DNA from: Pterobdella sp. o SKG-2022
Taxonomy: Eukaryota > Annelida > Clitellata > Hirudinida > Piscicolidae
Direction of reading: 5' to 3'
Length of the DNA: 64,000 bases
Assembly (NCBI GenBank): GCA_964035795.1
Contig: OZ038325.1
Coordinates: 3,219,395-3,283,394 of the forward strand
Shown here: positions 11,896 to 37,800 of the stretch, in pieces
Numbering within the stretch: the stretch's first letter is position 1
Layout of the letters: each line of letters begins with the position of its first letter
Notes under the pieces: model-generated
What the model saw: only the letters and a program-made list of their open reading frames with translations
What the model was told of the DNA's origin: nothing
The model's database searches: none
Program-made: the position numbers and the translations under genes

Positions 11896-12650
11896 TATTT
11901 TACTATTATTATTATTTTTTCATTTATTATTATTGGTATTTCCCCCTATTTTATTTTATTTTTCATATTTCTATTTTATTTTCTTATAGTTTGATTTTAT
12001 TATATTTTCATTTGATTATTATTTCATTTCATTATTTATAATTATACATTTATTTTTATTCATCATTATTTTATTATTTTTTACTTATTCTATTATTCAA
12101 TTTTACTTCATCCTAATTTACTATTTTTTAAACTATTAATAGTACCATTCAGTTATTACTCATTTATTTTTTCTACCCAGTGTCATCCCTAAATAAACCC
12201 ACACGTACTCTTGATGCACACTCCTGATGGGCAAAATTCAACTCCCCTATCTAGCCAATAAACCCACCCCTTGACACCACACATTCTCATAACCACACCC
12301 ACACTCAGTCTTTCTAAACACGATGCATCATCTGGGAGAAAGAAGAGAAAAGATGTAAGAGGAGAGAAGAGATGAGGAAAGATGAGAGAAGAAATGTTTA
12401 AGTGTGAGATAATTAAAAGTGGAGGAAAAATGGATAGGAAAGATAAATGTGGGATAGATGAAAAAAAGTGTGTGAAAAGGGTGATTGGAGAGAGATGGAG
12501 GCAAAAAGATGGTGGTGAGGATAAAAAAAAAGAGGAGCTATTAACATTTACTATGGGTGTTTTGTGTGTATGGTGGAAAGCTTCTTGTGTTTGGTTGAAG
12601 AGGTTGCTACATATTCTTATGGATTGGGATTTTTTTGTTTGCATGTGTGT
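11896..12650. other. simple AT-rich then purine-rich spacer, no gene seen
   Basis: From 11896 to about 12180 the sequence is TTATT/TTTTA-type low complexity. From 12330 to 12540 it is GA-rich on the plus strand. Frames here are composition artefacts. Confidence 0.6.
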
Positions 12651-14755
12651 CTATGGATGGGTGTTTGCATGTGTGAACAATGTGTGTGCATTATTAAATT
12701 TATAGATATTTAATGATGGAAGTGGTGTGACGATGATGATGATGCGGGGGAAAATGAAAATGATGACGATAAAGATTAAGATGAAGATGATGGTTATGAT
12801 GATGATACCTAAATGGTGATGATGTACACACAGTCGGGCCAGTACAAAGCCCTTGTGAGTAGAAGTCATTGTATCATCATCAGCATCAACTATTTTGTCG
12901 CCATAATTATCCTCTTTATCATTATATTCATCATTATTTACTATTTCATAATGGTTATCTTTATCACCTTCTTTTTTATCGCTACTGCTTTCATACTTTT
13001 CCTTCTTTCCATTTTTATTACCATATATGGTATACCTTTTTTTCTTTTTGTTGCCATCTTTTCTTCCATCCATCTCCAGCATATCCAACAAATATTTTTT
13101 CAATTCTTGTAGTTGTAGAATTATTTTTAGTTTAGTATCATTATCTTTATTAATCTTTTTATTTTTATTTATGCTATGATGTTTTATTTTTTTATTCATC
13201 TTATTGTTTTTATTGTTTTTTTCTTCTTTATTCAAATATGTGTTTGTGGTAGTTTTAATTTCTCCATAAGTTTTATCATTGTTATGTTTATTATCATTTT
13301 TGTTATTTCCATTGATATATTCTTTTTTTACATTGCTTGTGTTTCCTATTTTGCTTTCATTTCTATTATCATTACTTTCATCATAATTGTTTTTATCATC
13401 CATTTCATTTTTATCATTATTGCTAGTATCATAGAATGTCTCGTTGTGTATTTTTTTGAGGTTGTAAAAAATATTTTGAGGATCTTGTTGTTGAACGTTA
13501 AAACTGTGACTCAACAATGCTTCGAAAAGGTTTTCAACTTTCTGTGTTAACATTGACATTTGTTGCTGTTCTTGTTGCTTTTTTTTACGTTGGTTTTCAA
13601 TAACTTGTTGATTTCGTTTTTGTTGTTGTTGTTTGTTGTAAACCAACTGTTTGGAGATGTTTTGTAGTTGTTGAAGTATAATTTCAACTTGTTTTTGTTG
13701 ATATTCTTTTTGTTCTTGTTCTATGATTTCATGCAATGAAGTCAGATACAATGGTGGTTTTATGAGGTGGTGGTAAATAGAGTATGGTGATGAGGATGAT
13801 AGTGATGACGACGATAAAGAAGATGACAATGATGATGACGAAAAGTATGAAGGTGATGATGTCAAGCCATCTTCGAAATCATAAATTACGGTATCATTAA
13901 GGATTAGGCTATCCCCCCGATCATAGTAAACTTTAACGCTTTTGTTTTTAACTCCGTCAATGTTTATTTTATCAATGTTATTATTATTATTTTCATTATT
14001 ATTGTTATTTTTAATATTATTCTTTTTATTGTTTACACTTTTCTTATTGTCAATGTTATTTTCAATTTTATCGAAGTCATCGTTATAATTTCCATAATTT
14101 TTTTTACCATCATCCTTCCCATCTTCATCATCATCTCCATCGTCTTCGTCATCATCATCATTATCATTAACGATAACGCTGTTTTTGAATGACAACGTCA
14201 GAGGTCTTAGTGTGCCACATTGTTTTTCCTGCAAAAAAATAATCACCATCGCTCTTTATTTTGTCCTCCACTCACCTTCCTCATCATCATTATTAATACT
14301 ATTATTATCATCATCACCAATAAAATTACTATTTCATTACCAAGCTTTCACCTTTAACCTTCTCACCTTCATAGCACCCACCACGATTTCACAGTACTGC
14401 CCATGTAACATAAATGTAAACCACTGTTGCTTTGGTAACAACATGGCGTCACATTTGTACGTGTTCTGAGTTGGTTGTTAATTGTTGTTACTTTTGGTTT
14501 TTTTATTGCTTTTATTAATTTTCTGTCTTTTTAATAAAACTTGTGATGCTTTCGCTAGTAACTATCAAAAACTGCAAAAAATGAATTAAAAATCTGGTTC
14601 ACGTGATGACCTACGTTTTTATCATGTAATTGGTTGTAGTCCCAATGTCTCCAGGCTCCATGAATGATAATTGGATGGTCACACGGGTCGGAAAAATGGA
14701 TCGTTGAGTTGATAGTTGCTAGTATGTTTGTTATTAGAAATAACTTTGTTAACAT
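12651..14755 (-). CDS. predicted secreted protein: D8C (uromodulin-type) N-terminus with Asp/Asn/Gln-rich remainder
   Basis: Three in-phase exons on the minus strand: 14755-14615 (ATG, donor GTAGGT), 14465-14367 (acceptor CTCAG, donor GTGAGA) and 14228 to the stop at 12651 (acceptor TTTTTTTGCAG). All junctions are phase 0, giving about 605 residues. Residues 1-17 look like a signal peptide (MLTKLFLITNILATINS). Residues 23-90 match the pattern of the uromodulin/OIT3/GP2 D8C domain: DPC at 23, WR at 35, KCD at 51, WFTF at 62, Cys72 and CGT at 84. The domain appears cut short, because a run of Asp/Glu begins near residue 98. Then follow Asn-rich and Ser-rich stretches, a Gln-rich likely coiled coil (about 250-325), more Asn/Lys repeats and a hydrophobic Ile/Phe run near 548-580, made by ATC repeats. 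The C-terminal third could instead be intron or UTR. Domain call is from memory of the family pattern. Confidence 0.55.
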
Positions 14756-15531
14756 TTTCTATATATTTTTTTTTGTTCTGAATGTTTTCGAGCTTTTCAA
14801 ACGCATTTAAAATTTTTCTTTGATAAGTTATTGTTTGTGTTTATAAGTTTATCAGCGTGTTTGTAAGCTTGCATCTCTTAATCAGTAAAAAGTAGATTGA
14901 AAATCAATTTAAAATGAAGTTTGATCTCTCAAAATTGATTAACTTTTTTTAATGTATTTATAAAAACTATTTCAACAAATTCATAATAAAAAAATTTTTA
15001 GAATCTTTGTTTATTTGTATCTTTTTCGCCATTATTTTAAGAAATTACTATGGTTCGGAAAGCTCGGGTCTTAAATCGAGTTTATCGATTTTTATAATTT
15101 TAATTATCAAAAAATAATTTTGTTATTTAATAACTTTGGCGATTAAGCATCTAAATTTTGTAGTTTGTTTGAAAAAGCGGCCATATCGCGTGCAAGCGAC
15201 ACCAATCACTTGATATAGACATTCTCTGTTTAAATTTTGCCGCTTTATATTAAAATAGCAACACAATTTGTTTTAAATTCAGGTTTTAAAATCCGTCATT
15301 TTAGGCTTAAAAGTGCTTTTTTGGAGGCAGAGCCTTGTGAACAAGCGCTCACTCCTCACAAAAACTCCATCAACCTTCATTCCAGACCTTTTCCACAAAA
15401 TCTTTTCTAACCTTGCTTTTCAACCAAGTAATTTTCTTTTCTACAATCGCCAAAAGCCCACTTCAACCGCCATCATTAACGCCACTACCGCCCTTGCAAC
15501 TTCTTCTATAAGTACGAGCCGATCCGGCAAG
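14756..15531. promoter_or_regulatory. head-to-head intergenic region, putative shared promoter
   Basis: The D8C-like gene starts leftward at 14755 and CK2 alpha starts rightward at 15532, so 776 bases separate the two start codons. The region is AT-rich up to about 15170, then less so. I see no clear TATA box or named motif. Shared regulation is inferred from geometry only. Confidence 0.35.
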
Positions 15532-25213
<9,682 letters not shown>

Positions 25214-25647
25214 GTACATCCGATATAGGACCTTAATGAAAAGAATGATGGTGGTGAAAAGGAGGAAGATGAATTTACAATCTAATATTAGATATAATAT
25301 TTATTACGAATTATGACTAAGGAACAGTGATGATGATGATGTTTTAAATTCACTTTTAAGTATAAAATGTGATTTTAATTCGGGCACGTGACAAATATAT
25401 AATTAATCATCGAAAAAGTTAGTAATTGGGGCGTAACCCTCGATAAATCAATATTTAATGACGTAAGTTATAAATAGATGACGTTCGTTACAATCAAGTG
25501 TGTGGAAAGGTGATTATGTAGCGTTTAAATTGATTTATTATTGCGTTAAAGTATCTTTTTTTATAGATTAAATTATGGAGTTTCGAATTTTTTTGTTTAA
25601 CATCTTTTATAGGTTATAAGATCTGATGATGAAGGTTTGTTATTGAC

Positions 25648-25653
25648 AATAAA
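25648..25653 (+). other. polyadenylation signal AATAAA, likely for CK2 alpha
   Basis: First clear AATAAA on the plus strand downstream of the CK2 alpha stop, about 435 bases after it. It would give a modest 3' UTR. Confidence 0.45.
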
Positions 25654-25859
25654 ATAATATGTTGACTCTTGATAGTATATTTGCAACAACAACATTATAT
25701 TACCATTCACTTTGTCTTCTAGGTGTCATCCATATAAATTTACCCTTCATAATACCTCAGGCAGGGCTGTTGTAGACATCTTTAGGCCTCGTTTTTTCGC
25801 AACTCCTGTTTCACTTTAACATTAGACAAAAAATGTAGCAAAAATTCAAAGAAGCCGTA

Positions 25860-26440
25860 TAAATTAAAAGTGCCAAAAAAATACAATAGATGGTTGTCAG
25901 AGACGCTTGGGCGGTCGAAACCTTTTCTGCCAACAACGCTGCCCTTGTTAAATATACCGAAAAAGCATCTTGCTTCGCAGAAACTGCCAAGTTCTTTGGT
26001 CTTGAGGTCAGCCTAAATAAGACGGAAGTTCTTCACCAGCCTGAACCTCAAGAGGAGTATCGCGTTCCTCACACCACCATATGAGAGGCTGTGTTGAAGA
26101 CCGCTCACCAGTTTACTTACTTGGGTTGTACAATGACATCAAATGCTAAAATCTACAGAAGTAAAAAACAGACTGGCCAAGTCAAATAACGTTTTTGGCA
26201 CACTATACAAGAGTCAGGAAAAACAAGCATCTGAAGAAGGGCGTCAAGATTAGCGTGTCAAGGCCGTCATACTCACCATCCTACTGTACGGCTCTGAGGC
26301 ATGGGTACGTACAGCCTGAGACTCCGAGAGCGTTTCCATCAGCGCTGCCTGCGCATTATCTTCAACATACACTGGAGCGATTACGTCACAAATTTTGAGG
26401 TTCTTGAACTAGTATTGATGCCATGCTACTGAAGTCACAG
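25860..26440 (+). mobile_element. LINE family B fragment between CK2 alpha and RBX1
   Basis: Encodes KASCFAETAKFFGLEVSLNK, TEVLHQPEPQEEY, then in other frames [15 protein letters not shown] and [15 protein letters not shown]. This matches the same stretch of the family B element at 46680-47120. The catalytic part is absent. Confidence 0.85.
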
Positions 26441-26839
26441 ATAAGTTAGAAATATAAAATTTTTAAAAATAAAATTTGTTTTAAATAATTTTATTTGCTT
26501 TATTTTCAAAGAATTTGAGTTAGTAAAATAAAAAATTAATGAATCAAAAGATTCTTCATTCTATGATTGCTCATAAAATTCTGATAAATGCGTAAATGGT
26601 TTAAACTTCCGCGATCCTTAAAAAAATAGTATAATCTGAATTAATAAATGAAACTTAAACAATATCATCAAAAACATCCATAAAATAAGGCCTAATTTTC
26701 AATTTGTCTCTTTTAATGAATTTGAATATGTTTGAAACTTCGTTTTGATGAATTCAATAATTTTATGAATGTTTGAAATGATTTTAATGGTAGAAAAAAA
26801 TTTGAGTAATAATAAAAAAAGAAGTTTTTCATTGTTTAG

Positions 26840-27260
26840 AAGCTATGCGTTTAGCAAACTTTCAGCTCAAAAGACTTCAATGCCAGAATAACACTTGGCT
26901 ACAACGTCAAAACAAAAAATAAATAGCTCTTCCAAGAAAAGTCTCCAACACCTCTACTGGCTTCCAGTTGAATAACGCATAATTTTTGAAATGGCTCTAC
27001 TTACTTTCAAAACTCTTAAACTATCTTATCTTCTCTCCGTGTTAAAAACTAAAAATTAATAGAAAACACTGCGCTTTTCATGAGCACATCTCCTATCAAG
27101 TAAACCCACACACAAGATTTCCAGTACTGCCTTTAGACATTCGTCATCCAAGTTCTGGAATTCACTGCCATTTGAGAAAATGCAATAATCTTTCTAGTTT
27201 TAAAAAACTTGAAAACCTATTTATTTGAGACTGCTCTTGAATTCGAAAATAATCAAGCCG
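26840..27260 (+). mobile_element. CR1/L2-like LINE, RT C-terminal fragment
   Basis: Interrupted translation matches the typical end of CR1/L2 RTs: LQHLYWLPVE, RIIFEMALLTFKTLK, SSKFWNSLPF and KPIYLRLLL. Only about 400 bases remain, with many stops. It could be an autonomous partner type for the SINEs here, but the fragment does not prove that. Confidence 0.7.
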
Positions 27261-27389
27261 CTTCAATTTTTCCACTTCAATACTTACATAACAAATCTAT
27301 CAAACCTTGTTCATGCCATTATAATCACATTTTAGTTATATTCTGAAACCTTTTAATAATGCTCAATTTAGGCATTTCCATTATTACAA

Positions 27390-28480
27390 ATTTCCTATTA
27401 TATCAAACAGAACGCCTTAATTTCTTTTCTTGGCGCTTTACAAATTGATTATTTATTATAGTATATCAGGTTTACTTATAGCATCCGGCGAAAGCGGTTG
27501 TTTTATAAACTTTGAACGATTAATTCTGTTTTTGGCTAGAATTACGGGTTGTTTTTTTTTATATTCAGGCAAAAAATTAAAACTATTGAGTTATTTTCTG
27601 GTAGATTTTTCATCATTAAGCAAGCAATATTTGTAGCGAGATAGCATATAGTGAATTAATATATTTTAGAATAAGAAAATTTAATTAGGTCAAATTAATG
27701 GAATTTAATTTATGATGAATTACTCTAGAGAATTTTTTGCTGTTTTTCTAAAAATAAAGAGATTCCTTCTAGACAAGGACTTTGAAGAATCTTTCATCTC
27801 AAACTTAAAAAGACTGAAGCATTCCAAAAAACAGAATTGCAAGGAAATAGAGGAAGGCAATGGAAAACCACCTATGAAAACAAGAACAAATTCCATGACG
27901 CCAAGTAAGGTGAAAAAAATAGTGTATCTCTGCAAAATATGCATGAAGGGAAGCTGGAAAAAGCTACATGGAAGATAGAAAAAGATGGAAGAACCTGATT
28001 TGAGGAACCTGCCGATGTATTGATTTATTTATTATAGGTAAAACACAGTTGAATACACTTACAACCGTATGAATGTGAACGAAATGAGGGAACAAAATGC
28101 CTAAAATTTTTTTTTGATATTTCATGTGAGTTTTCAACATAGAAAAAATTTATCGCTCACACTAAGAGCATGCCTAATTAGCGGTATTCTCTCTGACGCA
28201 CACTTCTTCAAGCATATACTTATACAATATGAAGTATTGCTACGTTTTTTCAATTTCATGTTTAATTTATTTTGAAATTTATTTTTCAAAAAGAATATTC
28301 ATTCTAGAAAATTTGAAAGCTTCAGTCCTAATTAGCTATACTTATTAGTTACCTGATTTTGATATCAGGTGAATGTTGAAAAGCTAAGTTAATAATGAAA
28401 AATATCTAAAATCTACATTTTATGTTTCACTAATGGTTCCTTCAAAATAATTGTAAAAAGTACATAAAATGTTTTACTAA
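27390..28480. other. AT-rich spacer with one small open frame (27712-27978)
   Basis: The 88-codon frame begins MMNYSREFFAVFLKIKRF. Its first residues resemble MVYSREFLLGLS at 52192, the start of a family A LINE, so it may be an old LINE 5' end. The rest is Lys-rich with no recognised domain. No other gene is seen. Confidence 0.4.
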
Positions 28481-28489
28481 ACTAGCCTA

Positions 28490-28595
28490 TTAACCAAAAC
28501 GATTTGAATCAAACACTTTTATTAACTGAATAATAATACGAAGCTTTTCGTAAGTTGAACTCACATTATCATGGGATGTTAGTAGACAAAATAAT
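28490..28595. repeat. hairpin-family repeat upstream of RBX1
   Basis: CTAGCCTATTAACC...ATCAAACACTTTTATTAACT...ACGAAGCTTTTCGTAAGTTG. An inverted relative of its first half lies at 58000-58085. Confidence 0.65.
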
Positions 28596-28861
28596 TAAGT
28601 AACTTAATTCATGTAAAAAAAAATTGAATAAAAAAATTAATTTTTTTTCATTATTATCACACTCTATAAATTTAACTCAAGTATTCAGAATATAAAAATA
28701 CTTTGAATAAACAGTTTCAACGTAGATTTTATTTTAAATTTAAACCATTCTCTTTATTGTATTCGCATTACAAACTTTGATATTTTTAAAGTGAGTTAAT
28801 TAATTATAGGAAAATAGTTTTAAGATTTATTTTATTAATTAAAAATTTTTTACTGAAAGTA

Positions 28862-34433
<5,572 letters not shown>

Positions 34434-34524
34434 GAATATCATTCAAAAATCTTTTTTCGTCATTTAGACATTATTTTTCTTATTAAATATTGTTGAATAC
34501 ATTCAATAGTTGACCCTTTTTATA

Positions 34525-34530
34525 AATAAA
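34525..34530 (+). other. polyadenylation signal AATAAA for RBX1
   Basis: Lies 92 bases after the RBX1 stop codon and before the alpha-galactosidase start at 34852, so the RBX1 3' UTR should be about 100-120 bases. Confidence 0.65.
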
Positions 34531-34851
34531 TGATCTTGAATACTCTTTATTGTAAAATTTTTGTTTTTAGAAGTTTCGGAAAGCAAATACTATAATTTTC
34601 GATAATTTCAATTTTATCATGAAAAATTGATTATATAATTTAGCATCATTATAATTCATTTCGTATTTAAAAAAAACTACGAGTTGATAGGTCTTTGAAG
34701 TATACTTTTCCCAAGCAAAAATTATTTAGTTCAAATTTTTTTCTTGAACTTTTGGACTTTGTACAAAACATATGACATTAATGTATAAAATAAATTTTAA
34801 ACTCACTAACTTTCACCACTGTCATAAGACTAATTAAAATCTTCAACTAAA

Positions 34852-37800
34852 ATGCACTTTTCAAACAAAATTTATAAATTAGTTTTTATTTCATTCATTG
34901 TCATAATAAGTTATTGTGAAGCATTAGAGAATGGTTTAGGAAAGACACCTCCGATGGGATGGTTGACTTGGCAGAGATACCGGTGTCAAACTGATTGCAA
35001 GAACTATCCCAATGACTGCATCAAGTTAGTTGCTAATTTAATGAAAAATTTCTTGGTTGGCTTAGAGTCTTATGTTTTTGGTCAAACAATTGATAAGTGA
35101 GAGTAGTTAAATTGTTTTTATATAATATTTGAGTTTTTTATAAAACTTTTGATGAGTTAGTACAAAATAATAAACCTATTACTTTTGAAGCAAGCCCACA
35201 TTCACAAGGCTGTGAGTCAGACTCGCATCATTTTAAAGACTATAAGTTTCACAAAGTATATAAAACTCACATTTGTTACCAAATACTGTTTAAAAAATAT
35301 AATTTGAATCATCTGGCTGAGATGTGGCCTAAAAACTTTTGAAGTTAATGCCATATTAATCTTATTCGTAATTGTATTCTATGTCATGAAAGGTTTATAG
35401 AATTCTATGACCTGGAAAATGTGTATCTACTCAATAGAGTTGAGTAGGAGAGATGTATTACCCGACTAATGTCTTCCTCAGCAATTTAGCTTCCTAGAGC
35501 ATCATATCTAATAAAACATTTTTTCATCTGCACACCAAATACCACCACAGTGAGAAGTTGATAAAGACCACAGCAGACCTAATGGTTGGGGATGGATATT
35601 TGAATGCGGGGTATGAGTACTTGATTATTGATGACTGTTGGTTGGCGAAGAAGAGAGACTCCGATGGAAGGCTACAGGCTGATCCTGAGAGATTTCCAAA
35701 TGGAATGAAGAGTCTGGCTGATTATGTAAGTCATTAAAATTACTACTTAGTTTGTTTTTGTATTAATTTTCGATCTATTAGTTTTTTATTTATTTAGTAT
35801 TATTTTTTCTCATATTTCTATTTGTATTTTATTATTTATTTTTTTTATTTTATTATTCTCAAAATAAAAATATATTCAATTCATTTATTTCTGTTTCATT
35901 TTTTTATTGATATAATATATTTTTTCATAAAATAATTTATACATTTATGATGTGTCAATTGCATCAATGATAAATTCATTAGATACTAGATTCAGGTTCG
36001 GGTAAAGCTATGCTACACAATCTCACTGTCATGATCATTCTCACTCATAATTATTTGATAATCTTAGTCACAATTTTGTTTAATGCCATCATATTTTTTT
36101 AGGGTCTTTGGTCATAATTACTTAATTTCATTAACATCATATATACTTATTTAGTATCATAAAAATTCTTTAATTGTCCTTTCCTATCTATGTTTAAAAT
36201 TTTTTATAATCACATACCTTCACAATAACTTAATACTAATGATTTATGATAAGGTTGTACTTATCAAAAATTTTAGTTTTTTTAAATAAATGTATCAAAA
36301 AATTCCTCATAAAAAATTGAAAATAAAAAGTTATTCAAATAATATAAAATAAGATAAATAAGATGTCTCTTAAAAATTTGATTTATTTATCTCATAAAAA
36401 TCAATTATCTTTTTTACATTGATGGAAGTTTTATACCATAAAAGCAATAAACGAAATACATAGCTAAAATATAAAACTTCTGCTCTAAAAGCTGCTGAAA
36501 AAGTTTGTGGAGTGAGTAAAGGCCTCAGCACGGTGAAACTTGGTGGTGGAATCAAGATGTGCAGAAAGCCATCAAAGAGAAGAGAAAAATTTTTCAGATT
36601 GAAATAACTCTTATGGGCTTAAATTAAATCCCGCTATGTCTCTGGTGAAAAGAAAGCCAAGAGAGCTGTTGCTGAACCAATAAAGAAAGAGATGGAGGGG
36701 ATACGGAATGACAGAAATGTCGTATTCCGTAGAATGAGAATGATGAAGAAGAAAACGATTGACTCAGCAAGTAACAACTGCATTAAAGACAAAAATGGGA
36801 AGGTTGTATTTGCCGAAGATGGTCGGATAAGAGTGTGGAAGGAGCACATGGAGACCATCATGAATGAGGAGAATCCATGGGATGGAATGGTGAATGTAGA
36901 AGTGGTTGAAGGTTTTATGGAACCATTTGCTAATGAAAAAAGTGGAAAGAGCACTAGAGATCATGAACAATGGCAAGGCCAGTAGACCAACTGGGAATGT
37001 CAAGAAGCACTAGGTGCTTCTCCACATGGGAAGCAAGTTATATTGCATGGTCCCGATAGCCCAATTTTGAATGAAGAAGCCCAAAAATTGGTTAAAAAAA
37101 GGAAGATAAAACCGCCTAGACTGGGTTTATATGGATGATAAATTTGGGATTATGAAAAAAAAAAACAAGACGAACACTTCACACATCGAATTCATGAAAT
37201 TGCTTAGTGAAGTTGATGAAAATTTAAAATTCGCGGTTGAGATCGAAAATGATTCCAAACTACCTTTTCTTGATACTCTTATCATAAGAGGAAAAAATGG
37301 AACATTAAAAACCACCGTCTACCGAAAACCTTCAAACACAGGACTAACTATCAACTCCAAATCCAGTCAAGACCCTAAAATATAGATGGGAGTTTTTAAA
37401 GGGGCCCTTTGTCAAGCTCACAACCTCTGCTCGGATAAAACCCTTTTAAAAAAAGAAATAGAATTGCTGATCACAAACGTTGAAGACAACGGTTTCAACC
37501 GGAAACAACTGTTACAAATAGCAACTTCATACAAACCCAAAAAACCAAAAGCCGAAATTGATTACAAAAAAAAATTGTGAAACAGAACAACCCAAAGCAA
37601 TAACAAAGAACAACATAAACAACCAAATAAACACCTAACATGGGTATCATTACCTTACATGTCTACAATAAAAAACAAGCTAAAAAATATTCACAAACAA
37701 CAACATCGCTTACCATACTTCATCAGGACAAAAACTGGTACATATCCTATGCTCAGCAAACAAAACACGAAAAAATAGGCAAAAAAGGAGTTTACCATTT

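Noticed and set aside
12189..12705. 151- and 107-codon frames on opposite strands
   Set aside because: Both arise from a purine-rich tract, with no motif or splice support.
12813..13550. Plus-strand hydrophobic frames that look like membrane proteins
   Set aside because: They are the antisense of Asn/Asp/Lys-rich codons; Phe/Ile richness is expected from that.
15313..15531. Longer N-terminus for CK2 alpha from an upstream ATG
   Set aside because: The upstream 73 codons have no match to the family, and [14 protein letters not shown] aligns with the normal start.
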